Shown piece after piece: positions 17,215 through 25,061 of a stretch of 64,000 bases of DNA; within the stretch, counting starts at the first letter, position 1; each line of letters starts with the position of its first letter. A program made the position numbers and the translations under genes. The notes under the pieces were generated by a model that ran no database searches, was not told where the DNA came from, and saw only the letters and a program-made list of their open reading frames with translations. The DNA lies in contig NZ_OBMJ01000001.1 in assembly GCF_900199205.1 (NCBI RefSeq), positions 1,178,001 through 1,242,000 on the forward strand, in the 5' to 3' direction. This stretch comes from Streptomyces sp. 1331.2. Its GTDB lineage: Bacteria; Actinomycetota; Actinomycetes; Streptomycetales; Streptomycetaceae.

Positions 17215-18984
17215 TCAGGTGACGTTGAGGCGGGCGGCGAGGCGCAACAGGGCGGGGCTGAGGCGGGAGAGGAAGCGGGCGGCCTTGGCCTCGGGAGTGA
17301 CCGGGACGACGGGCTTGCCGGTGCGGACGGCGGAGACGATCGCGGCGGCGACCTTCTCCGGGGGGAAGCCGCGGCGGGCGTAGAGCTTGGCGGCGCGGGC
17401 CTGCTTGGCGGCCTGCTCGTCGGCGGTGGTGGCGGAGAAGGTCGAGGTGCGGGTGATGTTGGTGTTGACGATGCCGGGGCAGATGGTGGAGACGCCGATG
17501 CCATGGCCGACGAACTCGGCGCGCAGGCAGTCGGAGAGCATGAACACCGCCGCCTTGCTGGTGGCGTAGGCGGTGAGCGCCTTGGAGGGCAGGTAGGCGG
17601 CGGCGGAGGAGACGTTGACGATGTGGCCGCCCTCACCGCGGTCGGCCATCAGCGCGCCGAAGGCGCGGCAACCGTGGATCACGCCCCAGAGGTTGACGTC
17701 CAGGACGCGCTGCCACTCCTTCTCGGTGGTCTGCAGGAACGTCCCGGAGTGGCCGATGCCCGCGTTGTTGACCAGCACGTCGGGCACCCCGTGCTCGGCG
17801 GCGACGGTCTGCGCGAACGCGTCCATCGCGGCGCCGTCGGAGACGTCCACCCGGTAGGCGTGCGCCTGCGGGCCGATCAGCGAGGCGAGTTCGGCGGTGC
17901 GCTCGGCGGCCGCGAGGTCGAGGTCGCAGACCACCACCCGGGCGCCCTCCTCGGCGAAGGCGAGCGCGGTGGCCCGGCCGATGCCGCTGCCGCCGCCGGT
18001 GACGACCACCAGTCGGCCGTCGTCCAGGGCGGGGCGGACGGCGTCGGCTGCGCCTTCGGTGGCGCCCGCGCGCCCGGGTTCGTTGCGGGCGGGTTCGTTG
18101 CGGGCGGTGAACTCGCGGACCATGCGGGCCACGGTGGCCCCCTTCTCCAGCAGCGCCGACCAGTGGCCGGCGTGCAGCGTCCTGCGGGTCAGCTCGGGCA
18201 CCCAGCGCTCCAGGCCCTCGGAGAGGTAGCTGCCGACGTAGCGGTCCCGGGTGAGGGTGATCAGCTGGACCGGCACCTGCGTCGTCCGCGCCCGCGGACT
18301 GCCCATGATGGGGCGGAAGTTGGCCCGGTACAGCTCGATGCCGCGGACCGCGTCGCGGCGCAGGCTGCGCTGCGGGTGGTCGGCACGCGGGGTGACGTGC
18401 TCCAGGTCGCGCAGCACCCGCGGCCAGGCCCGGGCGAGGCCCAGGCGCCAGACGCCGGGGGCGAGGTAGGGCAGGTGGAAGGCGGTGATGTACCAGGAGT
18501 GCAGGCCCTGGTGGAGCAGCTGCCCGAGGTGGCGCGGGGTGGGGCGGCGCAGCCGGTGACGCAGCCAGAACCCCATGTGGTCCAGGCTGGGACCGGACAT
18601 CGTGGTGTACGAGGCGATCCGCTGCTCGGCGCCGGGGGTGGTGACGGCCTCCCAGGACTGGATCGAGCCCCAGTCGTGGGCGACCAGGTGGACCGGGCGG
18701 TCCGGGCTGACCGCGTCGGCGACGGCCAGCAGGTCCTCGGCCAACCGCTCCAGCCGGTAGCCGTCGCGGTCGGCGGGGACGCCGGACTCGCCGGCGCCGC
18801 GCACGTCGTAGCGGACCACGTGGTGGTCGCGGGCGAGGTCAGCAGCGATGTCGTCCCAGACGGCGTGGGTGTCGGGGTAGCCGTGGACGAGCAGGACGGT
18901 GGGGGCGGCCGGGTCGCCCTGCTCGAAGACGGCGAGCGGCAGGCCGCCGGAGTGGACGGTCCGGCGGCGGGGCGGGGTCGTCAT
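17215..18984 (-). CDS. EphD-like epoxide hydrolase / short-chain dehydrogenase fusion
   Basis: This 589-residue two-domain protein has the organisation and length of mycobacterial EphD (about 590 residues). Residues 1-290 are an alpha/beta hydrolase with oxyanion motif HGYPDTHAVWD near 32, Asp nucleophile in VAHDWGS near 105 and the catalytic His in HAGHWSALLEKG near 285. A repeated linker (NEPARNEPGRAG) leads to a classical SDR: TGGGSGIGRA, NNAGIGHSG and YATSK. The start overlaps the M24 stop (ATGA). It sits at the end of a diiron protein / ferredoxin reductase / M24 gene group, so it may finish an oxidation product (epoxide or alcohol) made by that system; substrate unknown. Confidence 0.9.
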   Translation of the reverse strand: MTTPPRRRTVHSGGLPLAVFEQGDPAAPTVLLVHGYPDTHAVWDDIAADLARDHHVVRYDVRGAGESGVPADRDGYRLERLAEDLLAVADAVSPDRPVHLVAHDWGSIQSWEAVTTPGAEQRIASYTTMSGPSLDHMGFWLRHRLRRPTPRHLGQLLHQGLHSWYITAFHLPYLAPGVWRLGLARAWPRVLRDLEHVTPRADHPQRSLRRDAVRGIELYRANFRPIMGSPRARTTQVPVQLITLTRDRYVGSYLSEGLERWVPELTRRTLHAGHWSALLEKGATVARMVREFTARNEPARNEPGRAGATEGAADAVRPALDDGRLVVVTGGGSGIGRATALAFAEEGARVVVCDLDLAAAERTAELASLIGPQAHAYRVDVSDGAAMDAFAQTVAAEHGVPDVLVNNAGIGHSGTFLQTTEKEWQRVLDVNLWGVIHGCRAFGALMADRGEGGHIVNVSSAAAYLPSKALTAYATSKAAVFMLSDCLRAEFVGHGIGVSTICPGIVNTNITRTSTFSATTADEQAAKQARAAKLYARRGFPPEKVAAAIVSAVRTGKPVVPVTPEAKAARFLSRLSPALLRLAARLNVT

Positions 18985-19928
18985 CGGGTGGCCTCCTGGG
19001 CGGTCGGCTCGGCGGCGGGTTCGGCCGTGGGCTCGGCGGTGGGATCGGCGGTGGGCGGGGTGGTTGCCTGCTCGGTGGTCGCGGTCGCGGTCGCGGTCCA
19101 GCGGCGGACGTGCGGCAGGTCGTCGTCGAGCCAGTAGGCGCCGTCCTCGGTCACCACCAGCAGTTCCTCGAACTTGATGCCCACCCCCCGGAAGCCGATG
19201 TGCGGCTCGACCGCCCACAGGCCCGGGGTGGGCGCGTGACGGGACGACCGGCCGTCCGCCCAGAGCGGTGAACGGCCGTGCAGGCGCTCGGAGACGAGCT
19301 CGCGGCCGAGGGTCTGCAGGGTGCGCACGCCGAAGCCGAAGACGTTGACCCCGGCCGGTCCGCGGGTGACGGTGCGGGTGACCTGGTGGCCGATCACCCG
19401 GCCCGGGTAGACCTGGTGGCGATTGTCGTAGCCGTGCGCGGCGAGCTGCGCATCCACGGCCGCGTACACCTCGTTCAGCGGCTTGCGGGCGCGCACCTCG
19501 GCGAGGATTAGCTCGCGGTAGACCCGGAGGTCGGCGGCGAGGCGGTCCCAGACCCGGTTCTCGCCGACCTTGCCGCCGTAGCCGATGTCGGCGGTGTAGC
19601 CGTCCACGACGGGCGCGCAGTCCAGCACGTACGGCATGCCCTCCTCCAGGCGGCGGTTGCCGGCGAAGAACTGCAGCGGGGTGTGGAAGTGCCGGAAGGC
19701 CGTCCGGTCGCCGAACCAGGCGAAGGGGACGTGGAAGAAGTCCTGCACCCCGGCGGCGACCAAGCGGCGGCGCAGCTCGGCGGTGGTCTGCCGCTCGGTG
19801 ACGCCGGGCTCGATCCAGGCGGCGACCTGTTCGGCGCAGTGGTACGCGAGTTGCTGGGTCTCGCGGAAGCGGACGAGGTCGCGCTCGGTGTAGCGGAAGG
19901 CGGGGGTCGCTGTCGCCGTCCGGGGCAT
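18981..19928 (-). CDS. M24-family (pita-bread fold) metallopeptidase homologue
   Basis: This 315-residue protein has creatinase/Xaa-Pro-aminopeptidase ligands in order: Asp pair in LDCAPVVDGYTADIG (D-x10-D, near 100-112), His in RVIGHQVTR near 175, and Glu pair in AVEPHIGFRGVGIKFEELL near 245-260. Only the catalytic domain is present. The last 40 residues are a Thr/Pro/Glu/Ala tail built from 12-bp repeats (PTAEPTAEP), unlikely to be structured. It lies between the ferredoxin reductase and EphD-like genes, overlapping the latter by 4 bp. The substrate could be a dipeptide or a small C-N compound. Confidence 0.85.
   Translation of the reverse strand: MPRTATATPAFRYTERDLVRFRETQQLAYHCAEQVAAWIEPGVTERQTTAELRRRLVAAGVQDFFHVPFAWFGDRTAFRHFHTPLQFFAGNRRLEEGMPYVLDCAPVVDGYTADIGYGGKVGENRVWDRLAADLRVYRELILAEVRARKPLNEVYAAVDAQLAAHGYDNRHQVYPGRVIGHQVTRTVTRGPAGVNVFGFGVRTLQTLGRELVSERLHGRSPLWADGRSSRHAPTPGLWAVEPHIGFRGVGIKFEELLVVTEDGAYWLDDDLPHVRRWTATATATTEQATTPPTADPTAEPTAEPAAEPTAQEATR
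18999..19058. repeat. 5 x 12-bp repeat in the M24 C-terminal tail
   Basis: The unit is close to GCGGTGGGCTCG and encodes the Thr/Pro/Ala/Glu tail in frame. A 6-bp array (CGGTCG) follows at about 19075-19098. Confidence 0.75.
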
Positions 19929-19951
19929 GGAGGGCTCCTTCCAGAGGTCGA

Positions 19952-20016
19952 GGTCCAGACGTCTGGTCCAGACGTCTGGTCCAGACGTCGGGTCCAGACG
20001 TCGGGTCCAGACGTCG
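19952..20016. repeat. 5 x 13-bp array of overlapping palindromes
   Basis: The unit is GGTCCAGACGTCT or GGTCCAGACGTCG. Junctions create the perfect 12-bp palindrome CCAGACGTCTGG. The array fills nearly the whole gap between the ferredoxin reductase stop and the M24 start. It may be a multi-site operator or a slippage-generated array. Confidence 0.85.
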
Positions 20017-20020
20017 GGGT

Positions 20021-21109
20021 CTAGAGGTCGAGTACGAGGGTCTCGCCCTCGGCGGCACGGGAGACACAGGGCAGCAGGGAGCCGGCGGCGCGCTGCTCGG
20101 AGGTGAGCCGGCGGTCCCGGTGGTCGGGCGAGCCGGCCAGCACACGGACCTCGCAGGTGCCGCAGAAGCCCTGGTGGCAGGAGTACGGGAGATCGGGGCG
20201 CGCCTCGCGCAGCACGTCCAGGGCGGAGCGGTCGGCGGGCACGTCCAGGGTGGGGCCGTCGGTGCCGAGGCGGACGGTGAAGGGCTCGCCGTCGGTGATC
20301 GGGGCGGCGCCGAAGCGCTCGAAGTGCAGGGCGGCGGCCGGGGATCCGTCCAGGGCCCGCTGCACGGCGGCGAGCATGGGGGCGGGGCCGCAGCAGTAGA
20401 CGGCGGCGCCGCGCGGGGCGTGGGCGAGCAGTTCGGCGCCGGCGGGGACGCCGCCGTGCTCGTCGTCGGTGCGCAGCACCACGCGGTGCGGGTCAAGCGC
20501 GCGCAGCTCGTCCGCGTACGGGAGGGTGTCGGCGCTGCGGCCGACGTGCACCAGGCGCCAGTCCAGGCCGTGCCGTTGTGCCTCGCGGGCCATCGGGAGC
20601 AGCGGAGTGATGCCGATGCCGCCGGCCAGCAGGAGGACGGCGGGCTCGGCGCAGAAGGCGAAGCCGTTGCGCGGGCGGCGGGCGGTGAGGCGGACGCCGG
20701 GGTGCAGGGTGTCGTGGATCTCGACGGACCCGCCGCCGCCCTCGGGCAGCCGCCGGACGGCGATGCGGTAGCCGGCGCGGTCGGCCGGGTCGCCGGTGAG
20801 GGAGTAGTGGCGTTCCCGGCCGGAGGGCAGGGCGAGGCGCAGGTGGGCGCCGGGCTGCCAGGCCGGCAGCGGGCCGCCGGACGGGTCGGCGAGTTGCAAC
20901 TCGACGACGTCGGCGGCGAGTTCGCGGCGCGCGGTGACGACCAGCTGCAGCGGCGGGAGGGGGCGGCTGAGCGGGCGGCGGGGGTTGCGGCGCAGCAGCG
21001 GGCCGCCGAGGGCCTGGACGTAGCGGTCCTGCAGCGCGGTGAGGCGGCGCAGGAAGCGGTCCGCGCGCGGGCGGCCGTAGAGGTCGGGGGGCGGGGTGAG
21101 CAGGTCCAT
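20021..21109 (-). CDS. phthalate-dioxygenase-reductase-type ferredoxin reductase
   Basis: This 362-residue flavin/iron-sulfur reductase transfers electrons from NAD(P)H to an oxygenase. After about 55 N-terminal residues come the flavin-binding RERHYSLTGD near 118, the nucleotide-binding LLAGGIGITPLLP near 180, and a C-terminal plant-type [2Fe-2S] domain with CHQGFCGTC near 307 (C-x4-C-x2-C) plus CVSRA near 347. ATG 21109 is chosen because AAGGAC lies upstream; the long in-frame extension reads through the heptad repeat. Its likely partner is the predicted diiron protein encoded just upstream at 21246-22160. Confidence 0.9.
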   Translation of the reverse strand: MDLLTPPPDLYGRPRADRFLRRLTALQDRYVQALGGPLLRRNPRRPLSRPLPPLQLVVTARRELAADVVELQLADPSGGPLPAWQPGAHLRLALPSGRERHYSLTGDPADRAGYRIAVRRLPEGGGGSVEIHDTLHPGVRLTARRPRNGFAFCAEPAVLLLAGGIGITPLLPMAREAQRHGLDWRLVHVGRSADTLPYADELRALDPHRVVLRTDDEHGGVPAGAELLAHAPRGAAVYCCGPAPMLAAVQRALDGSPAAALHFERFGAAPITDGEPFTVRLGTDGPTLDVPADRSALDVLREARPDLPYSCHQGFCGTCEVRVLAGSPDHRDRRLTSEQRAAGSLLPCVSRAAEGETLVLDL

Positions 21110-21140
21110 CCGGGCGGGGTCCTTGGGTGGGAGGGGGCGG

Positions 21141-21250
21141 GCGAACAGACGACGAGTAACAGATGACAGCTGACAGATGACGTCATCTGTTCGCTGAAAG
21201 CTGTCATCTGAAAGCTGTCGGCTGAAAGCTGTCGGCTGAAACCTGTCAGC
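21141..21250. repeat. heptad palindromic repeat, locus 2
   Basis: Left heptads (GTAACAG, ATGACAG, CTGACAG) lead to the centre ATGACGTCAT. Right heptads follow in strict register (CTGTTCG, CTGAAAG, CTGTCAT, CTGAAAG, CTGTCGG, CTGAAAG, CTGTCGG, CTGAAAC, CTGTCAG). The last heptad contains the stop codon of the PF10118 gene. Confidence 0.88.
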
Positions 21251-22160
21251 GCCCGGCGGCCGCACGAGCGGCGGGCGAGGAGGCGAGGTAGCCGAGCGCC
21301 TGGCTGGAGGAGCCCTCCTGGGTGGGGTGGTAGCCGGGGCGCAGGTAGCGCAGGCCGGAGCGGAGCGACTTGACCGGGGAGGGCAGCAGACCGCGCCGGG
21401 TGATCCGGTACGCCTCGCGCCAGCTCGGGCGCAGCCGCCCGCGGAGGGTCGGGTCGGCGGCCAGCAGGAAGCGCACGCCGCGCACCCAGAGGTGGACCAG
21501 CAACGGGCCGGCCATGGCCATGGTCCGCACCCGGCGGGCGTACCCCGGGTCGAGGTGGACCAGCAGGTCGAAGGCGACGCTGCGGTGCTCGACTTCTTCG
21601 GCGCCGTGCCAGCGCAGCAGGTCGAGCATCGTCGGGTCGGCCTGGGCACGGTCCAGCCCCGGGGAGTTGAGGGCCCAGTTGCCGAGGAAGGCGGTGAAGT
21701 GCTCGATCGCCGCGATGGCCGCGACCCGCTCGATCAGGGCCTCGCGCCGCTTCGCGGGGGTCAGCCCGGGCCGGTCCCCGAGCACCCGCTGGAAGACCCA
21801 GGCGACCTGGCGCACGTACGGCCGCGGGTCGAGCCCCTGGCCGAGCAGGTGGTCCAGGACCTCCTGGTGCGCCTCGGCGTGGATGGCCTCCTGGCCGATG
21901 AACCCGAGGACCTCGTCGCGCAGTTGCTCGTCCCGGATGAGCGGCACGGCCTCCTTGAATACCTTGACGAACCAGCGCTCGCCCTCGGGGAGGAGGAGGT
22001 GCAGCACGTTGAGGATGTGGGTGGCCATCGGCTCGTCCGGCACCCAGTGCAGCGGCAGCTGGGCCCAGTCGAAGCGGACGTCCCGGGGCTCCAGGACGAG
22101 GCTGTCGTGCACGCGCGCGGCGGGGGCGGCGAGCGCGGGGACGGGGGTGGGGCGGGGCAT
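21246..22160 (-). CDS. PF10118-type predicted diiron metalloprotein
   Basis: This 304-residue, mostly helical protein resembles the predicted metal-dependent hydrolase family PF10118. Potential diiron ligands can be seen: Glu in EGERWF near residue 61, E-x-x-H in GQEAIHAEAH at 91-94, Glu in AAIEHFTA at 153, and E-x-x-H in GAEEVEHRS at 189-192. This Glu/ExxH spacing is that of ferritin-like diiron carboxylate enzymes. With a dedicated reductase next door it is better read as an oxygenase or desaturase than a hydrolase. Its stop codon lies inside the heptad repeat. Substrate unknown. Confidence 0.82.
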   Translation of the reverse strand: MPRPTPVPALAAPAARVHDSLVLEPRDVRFDWAQLPLHWVPDEPMATHILNVLHLLLPEGERWFVKVFKEAVPLIRDEQLRDEVLGFIGQEAIHAEAHQEVLDHLLGQGLDPRPYVRQVAWVFQRVLGDRPGLTPAKRREALIERVAAIAAIEHFTAFLGNWALNSPGLDRAQADPTMLDLLRWHGAEEVEHRSVAFDLLVHLDPGYARRVRTMAMAGPLLVHLWVRGVRFLLAADPTLRGRLRPSWREAYRITRRGLLPSPVKSLRSGLRYLRPGYHPTQEGSSSQALGYLASSPAARAAAGR

Positions 22161-22314
22161 GGCAGGCCTCCTGACCTGGGGGCGGCGGCTCGGCTCAGGG
22201 AAACGTACTCGCGGGTAGCGGCGGGGACAAGGGTTTCGGCGACTCTTATCGACATCGAGTCTAATAAGTGACGCCCGCCGGGAGACGCACCGGGAGAGGG
22301 CCGCGGAAACACGC

Positions 22315-22349
22315 GGGCCCCGCCGGACGCCTCACGTCCGGCGGGGCCC
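22315..22349 (-). terminator. terminator of the IclR regulator gene
   Basis: A perfect 15-bp stem GGGCCCCGCCGGACG with a 5-nt loop lies 14 bp beyond the IclR-type gene stop. Confidence 0.85.
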
Positions 22350-22363
22350 CTCGGGCGGACGGC

Positions 22364-23143
22364 TCAGACCGCCATCGCCAGCATCAGCGGCGCCGCCCGG
22401 GCCGCCAGCAGCTCGGCCGCGGCCTTCAGCTTGTGGATGTTGCCCACCGGCATCGAGGTCGCCAGGCAGCCCACCGTGCTGCCCGCCGTGATCGGCACCG
22501 CCGCGCACACCGTGCCCAGCGCGTACTCCTGGATGTCCAGCACCGGCACCGTGGCCGGCTGCCGCTCCAACCGGTGCATCAGCTGGTCGGCGTCGGTGAC
22601 GGTGCGGGAGGTGAGCCGGGCGACCGGGTGCCGGGAGAGGTGGTCACGCCGGGCGTCCGCGTCCAGCTGGCCGAGCAGGCACTTGCCGATCGCGCTGGCG
22701 TGCGCGGTGGCCCGGAAGTCGACCCACTCCTGGACGGCCGGCGCGTAGTCGGCCGCCGAGACGGCCTCCACCGACAACTCGCCGTCGTGGTACCGGGTGA
22801 AGTAGACCGCGGCGCCCAACTCGTCCCGGAGTTCGGCGAGTTTGCGGTCGAGCCGGGCCTTCACCAGCAGCTCCCGGTTGTGCTGGCCGAGCAGAGCGAA
22901 GGTGCCGCCGAGGACCCAACCGCCGTCCTGGCACTGGAGGTAGCCTTCGATCTCCAGGACCTCCGCGAGCCGCCGCACGGTCGGCAGCCCGAGGGAGGTC
23001 TCCCGCGCGAGGCCCACCAGGGTGGCGCCGTCGGGGTGGCGGTCGACCGCCTCCAGCAGTCTGAGGGCGTGCTGCAGGGAGGTGATCGGGCCGGTCTGGC
23101 CCTGGTCAAGCGCGGCGTGACGACCCGGGGCTGGTGTCGACAT
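22364..23143 (-). CDS. IclR-family transcriptional regulator
   Basis: This 259-residue protein has an N-terminal winged helix (about residues 18-80: TSLQHALRLLEAV, then LGLPTVRRLAEVLE) and a C-terminal IclR effector domain containing ASAIGKCLLGQL near 148. IclR proteins bind small carboxylates or aromatics. It lies between the PF10118/oxygenase gene group and catalase, reading the same way. It differs clearly from the AllR-like protein at 40.3 kb, so two IclR regulators flank the purine/glyoxylate genes. Its target is not evident. Confidence 0.88.
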   Translation of the reverse strand: MSTPAPGRHAALDQGQTGPITSLQHALRLLEAVDRHPDGATLVGLARETSLGLPTVRRLAEVLEIEGYLQCQDGGWVLGGTFALLGQHNRELLVKARLDRKLAELRDELGAAVYFTRYHDGELSVEAVSAADYAPAVQEWVDFRATAHASAIGKCLLGQLDADARRDHLSRHPVARLTSRTVTDADQLMHRLERQPATVPVLDIQEYALGTVCAAVPITAGSTVGCLATSMPVGNIHKLKAAAELLAARAAPLMLAMAV

Positions 23144-23281
23144 GTCGTCCCCTTCCGATGTCCCCCCACGGAGCGACCGCGGGCACGGACCAGCCTATCG
23201 ACCCGGCGGCGACGGTGACTGCTGTCCGTACATATCCGTGAACATTCCGTGGAGCAACCTCCGGTCGACCTGCGGAGGAAC

Positions 23282-23346
23282 GGCGGGAGGACCCGGCGGG
23301 AGGACCCGGCAGGAAATCACGGCAGGAAATCACGGCGGGAGAAGAA
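23282..23346. repeat. 13-bp tandem array downstream of catalase
   Basis: There are five units: GGCGGGAGGACCC twice, GGCAGGAAATCAC twice, then a degenerate copy. It is immediately beyond the catalase terminator. Confidence 0.8.
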
Positions 23347-23349
23347 CGA

Positions 23350-23386
23350 CCGGCCCCTCCCCCACTGCCCTGGGGGGAGAGGCCGG
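23350..23386 (-). terminator. hairpin terminator of catalase
   Basis: A GC stem CCGGCCCCTCCCCCA pairs with TGGGGGGAGAGGCCGG with one bulge, 80 bp beyond the catalase stop. Confidence 0.7.
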
Positions 23387-23465
23387 CCGTACGGTCACCG
23401 GGTGCGGGCCCGGCGGCCGTGGTGGGTGGTGGTACCGATGGAGGGTCGGATCCGGTGACGCCCGG

Positions 23466-24926
23466 TCAGCCCTCGTCGACCGCGCGCAGCTTGGCGACGG
23501 CCGCCGCCAGACGGGCGCCGTACTCCTCGTCCGCGGCGTGGAAGTGGGCGAGGTTCTTCTCCACGATGTCGTCGCGCGTCACCTGGGCCAGGAAGCCCGC
23601 GATGTTGTCGATCAGGCGGGTCTTCTCCCCGGCCGACATCAGCCGGTAGAGCTCGCCGGCCTGGAAGAAGTCGTCGTCCTTGGTGTGGGCCGGCGTGGTG
23701 TAGGTGCCGGTGTGCCCCTGCACCTTGACGGGCGCGGCGAGAGCGTTGTCGGTCTGGGCCGGGCCGTCGTACGAGTTGGGCTCGTAGTTCTTGGCGCGGC
23801 CGGCGGCGTTGGCGGCCATCAGGCCGTCCCGGCCGTAGTTGGCGGCCTCGGTGGCGCGCGGGGCGTTCACCGGCAGCTGGGTGTGGTTGACGCCGAGGCG
23901 GTAGCGCTGGGCGTCCGCGTAGGCGAAGAGCCTGCCCTGGAGCATCTTGTCCGGGGAGGGGCCGATGCCGGGCACGAAGTTGTTCGGCGAGAACGCGGAC
24001 TGCTCGACCTCGGCGAAGACGTTCTCCGGGTTCCGGTTGAGCACCAGGCGGCCGACCTTGACCAGCGGGTAGTCGGCGTGCGGCCACACCTTGGTGAGGT
24101 CGAAGGGGTTGAAGCGGTAGTCCGCGGCCTCGGCGACCGGCATCAGCTGGACGTAGAGGGTCCAGGAGGGGAACACCCCGCGCTCGATGGCCTGGTGGAG
24201 GTCACGCTGGTGCGAGTCGGCGTCGGCGCCGACCACCTCGGCGGCCTGGTCGCCGTCCAGGCTGCGGATGCCCTGGTTGGTCTTGAAGTGGTACTTCACC
24301 CAGTAGGCGTCGCCGTTGGCGCTGACCCACTGGTAGGTGTGTGAGCCGTAGCCGTTCATGTGGCGGTACGAGGCGGGGATGCCGCGGTCGCCGAACAGCC
24401 AGGTGATCTGGTGGGTGGAGGCGGGCGAGTGGGCCCAGAAGTCCCAGACGTTGTCCGCCTCCTGCACGCCGGTGTACGGGTCGCGCTTCTGCGAGTGGAT
24501 GAAGTCGGGGAACTTGATCGGGTCCTTGATGAAGAACACCGGGGTGTTGTTGCCGACGAGGTCGTAGTTGCCCTCTTCGGTGTAGAACTTCAGCGCGAAG
24601 CCGCGCGGGTCGCGCACCGCGTCGTTGGAGCCCAGGTTGCCGGCCACGGTGGAGAAGCGCAGGAAGACCTCGGTGCGCTTGCCGACCTCGGACAGGAAGG
24701 CCGCCCGGGTGTACTGCGACACCTCGTCGGTGACCTCGAAGTAGCCGTACGCGCCGGAGCCGCGGGCGTGCACGACGCGCTCCGGGATGCGCTCGCGGTT
24801 GAACCGGGCCAGCTTCTCCAGCAGCTGCTGGTCCTGGATCAGCAGCGGGCCGTACTCGCCGACCGAGGCCGAGTTCTGGTTGTCGGCGATCGGGGCGCCG
24901 GACTCCGTGGTCAGGATCTTGGACAT
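23466..24926 (-). CDS. katA: monofunctional haem catalase
   Basis: This 486-residue small-subunit catalase decomposes H2O2 in the cytoplasm. The active-site block is [16 protein letters not shown] near residue 50 (catalytic His). The catalytic Asn region [12 protein letters not shown] is near 130, and the proximal haem Tyr lies in [14 protein letters not shown] near 335. Length and motifs are complete. ATG 24926 follows AAGGACCC. The purine cluster around it contains urate oxidase, which releases H2O2, and a catalase is known beside the glyoxylate genes of S. coelicolor, so a detoxifying role in this pathway is likely. Confidence 0.95.
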   Translation of the reverse strand: MSKILTTESGAPIADNQNSASVGEYGPLLIQDQQLLEKLARFNRERIPERVVHARGSGAYGYFEVTDEVSQYTRAAFLSEVGKRTEVFLRFSTVAGNLGSNDAVRDPRGFALKFYTEEGNYDLVGNNTPVFFIKDPIKFPDFIHSQKRDPYTGVQEADNVWDFWAHSPASTHQITWLFGDRGIPASYRHMNGYGSHTYQWVSANGDAYWVKYHFKTNQGIRSLDGDQAAEVVGADADSHQRDLHQAIERGVFPSWTLYVQLMPVAEAADYRFNPFDLTKVWPHADYPLVKVGRLVLNRNPENVFAEVEQSAFSPNNFVPGIGPSPDKMLQGRLFAYADAQRYRLGVNHTQLPVNAPRATEAANYGRDGLMAANAAGRAKNYEPNSYDGPAQTDNALAAPVKVQGHTGTYTTPAHTKDDDFFQAGELYRLMSAGEKTRLIDNIAGFLAQVTRDDIVEKNLAHFHAADEEYGARLAAAVAKLRAVDEG

Positions 24927-25061
24927 GGAGGGTCCTTCAGGTGTCGATAAGGGCGGTGCGTGGAGGGTGCGGTGGGCGGGGCCCGGTGGGGCCGGGCGGG
25001 CGGGCCCGGCCGCCCGCACGGACCCGGCTGCCGGGGCGGGCGGCCACCGGGGCAGGACGGG

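Larger units (their letters stand above)
23144..23465. other. intergenic region between catalase 3' end and IclR
   Basis: There is no gene in these 322 bases. They hold the IclR promoter, a 13-bp tandem array (23282-23346) and the catalase terminator (23350-23386). Confidence 0.6.

Noticed and set aside
17215..21207. A single giant frame across three minus-strand genes
   Set aside because: The ferredoxin reductase and M24 genes lie in other frames with clear motifs and overlaps; only the last part is the EphD-like gene.
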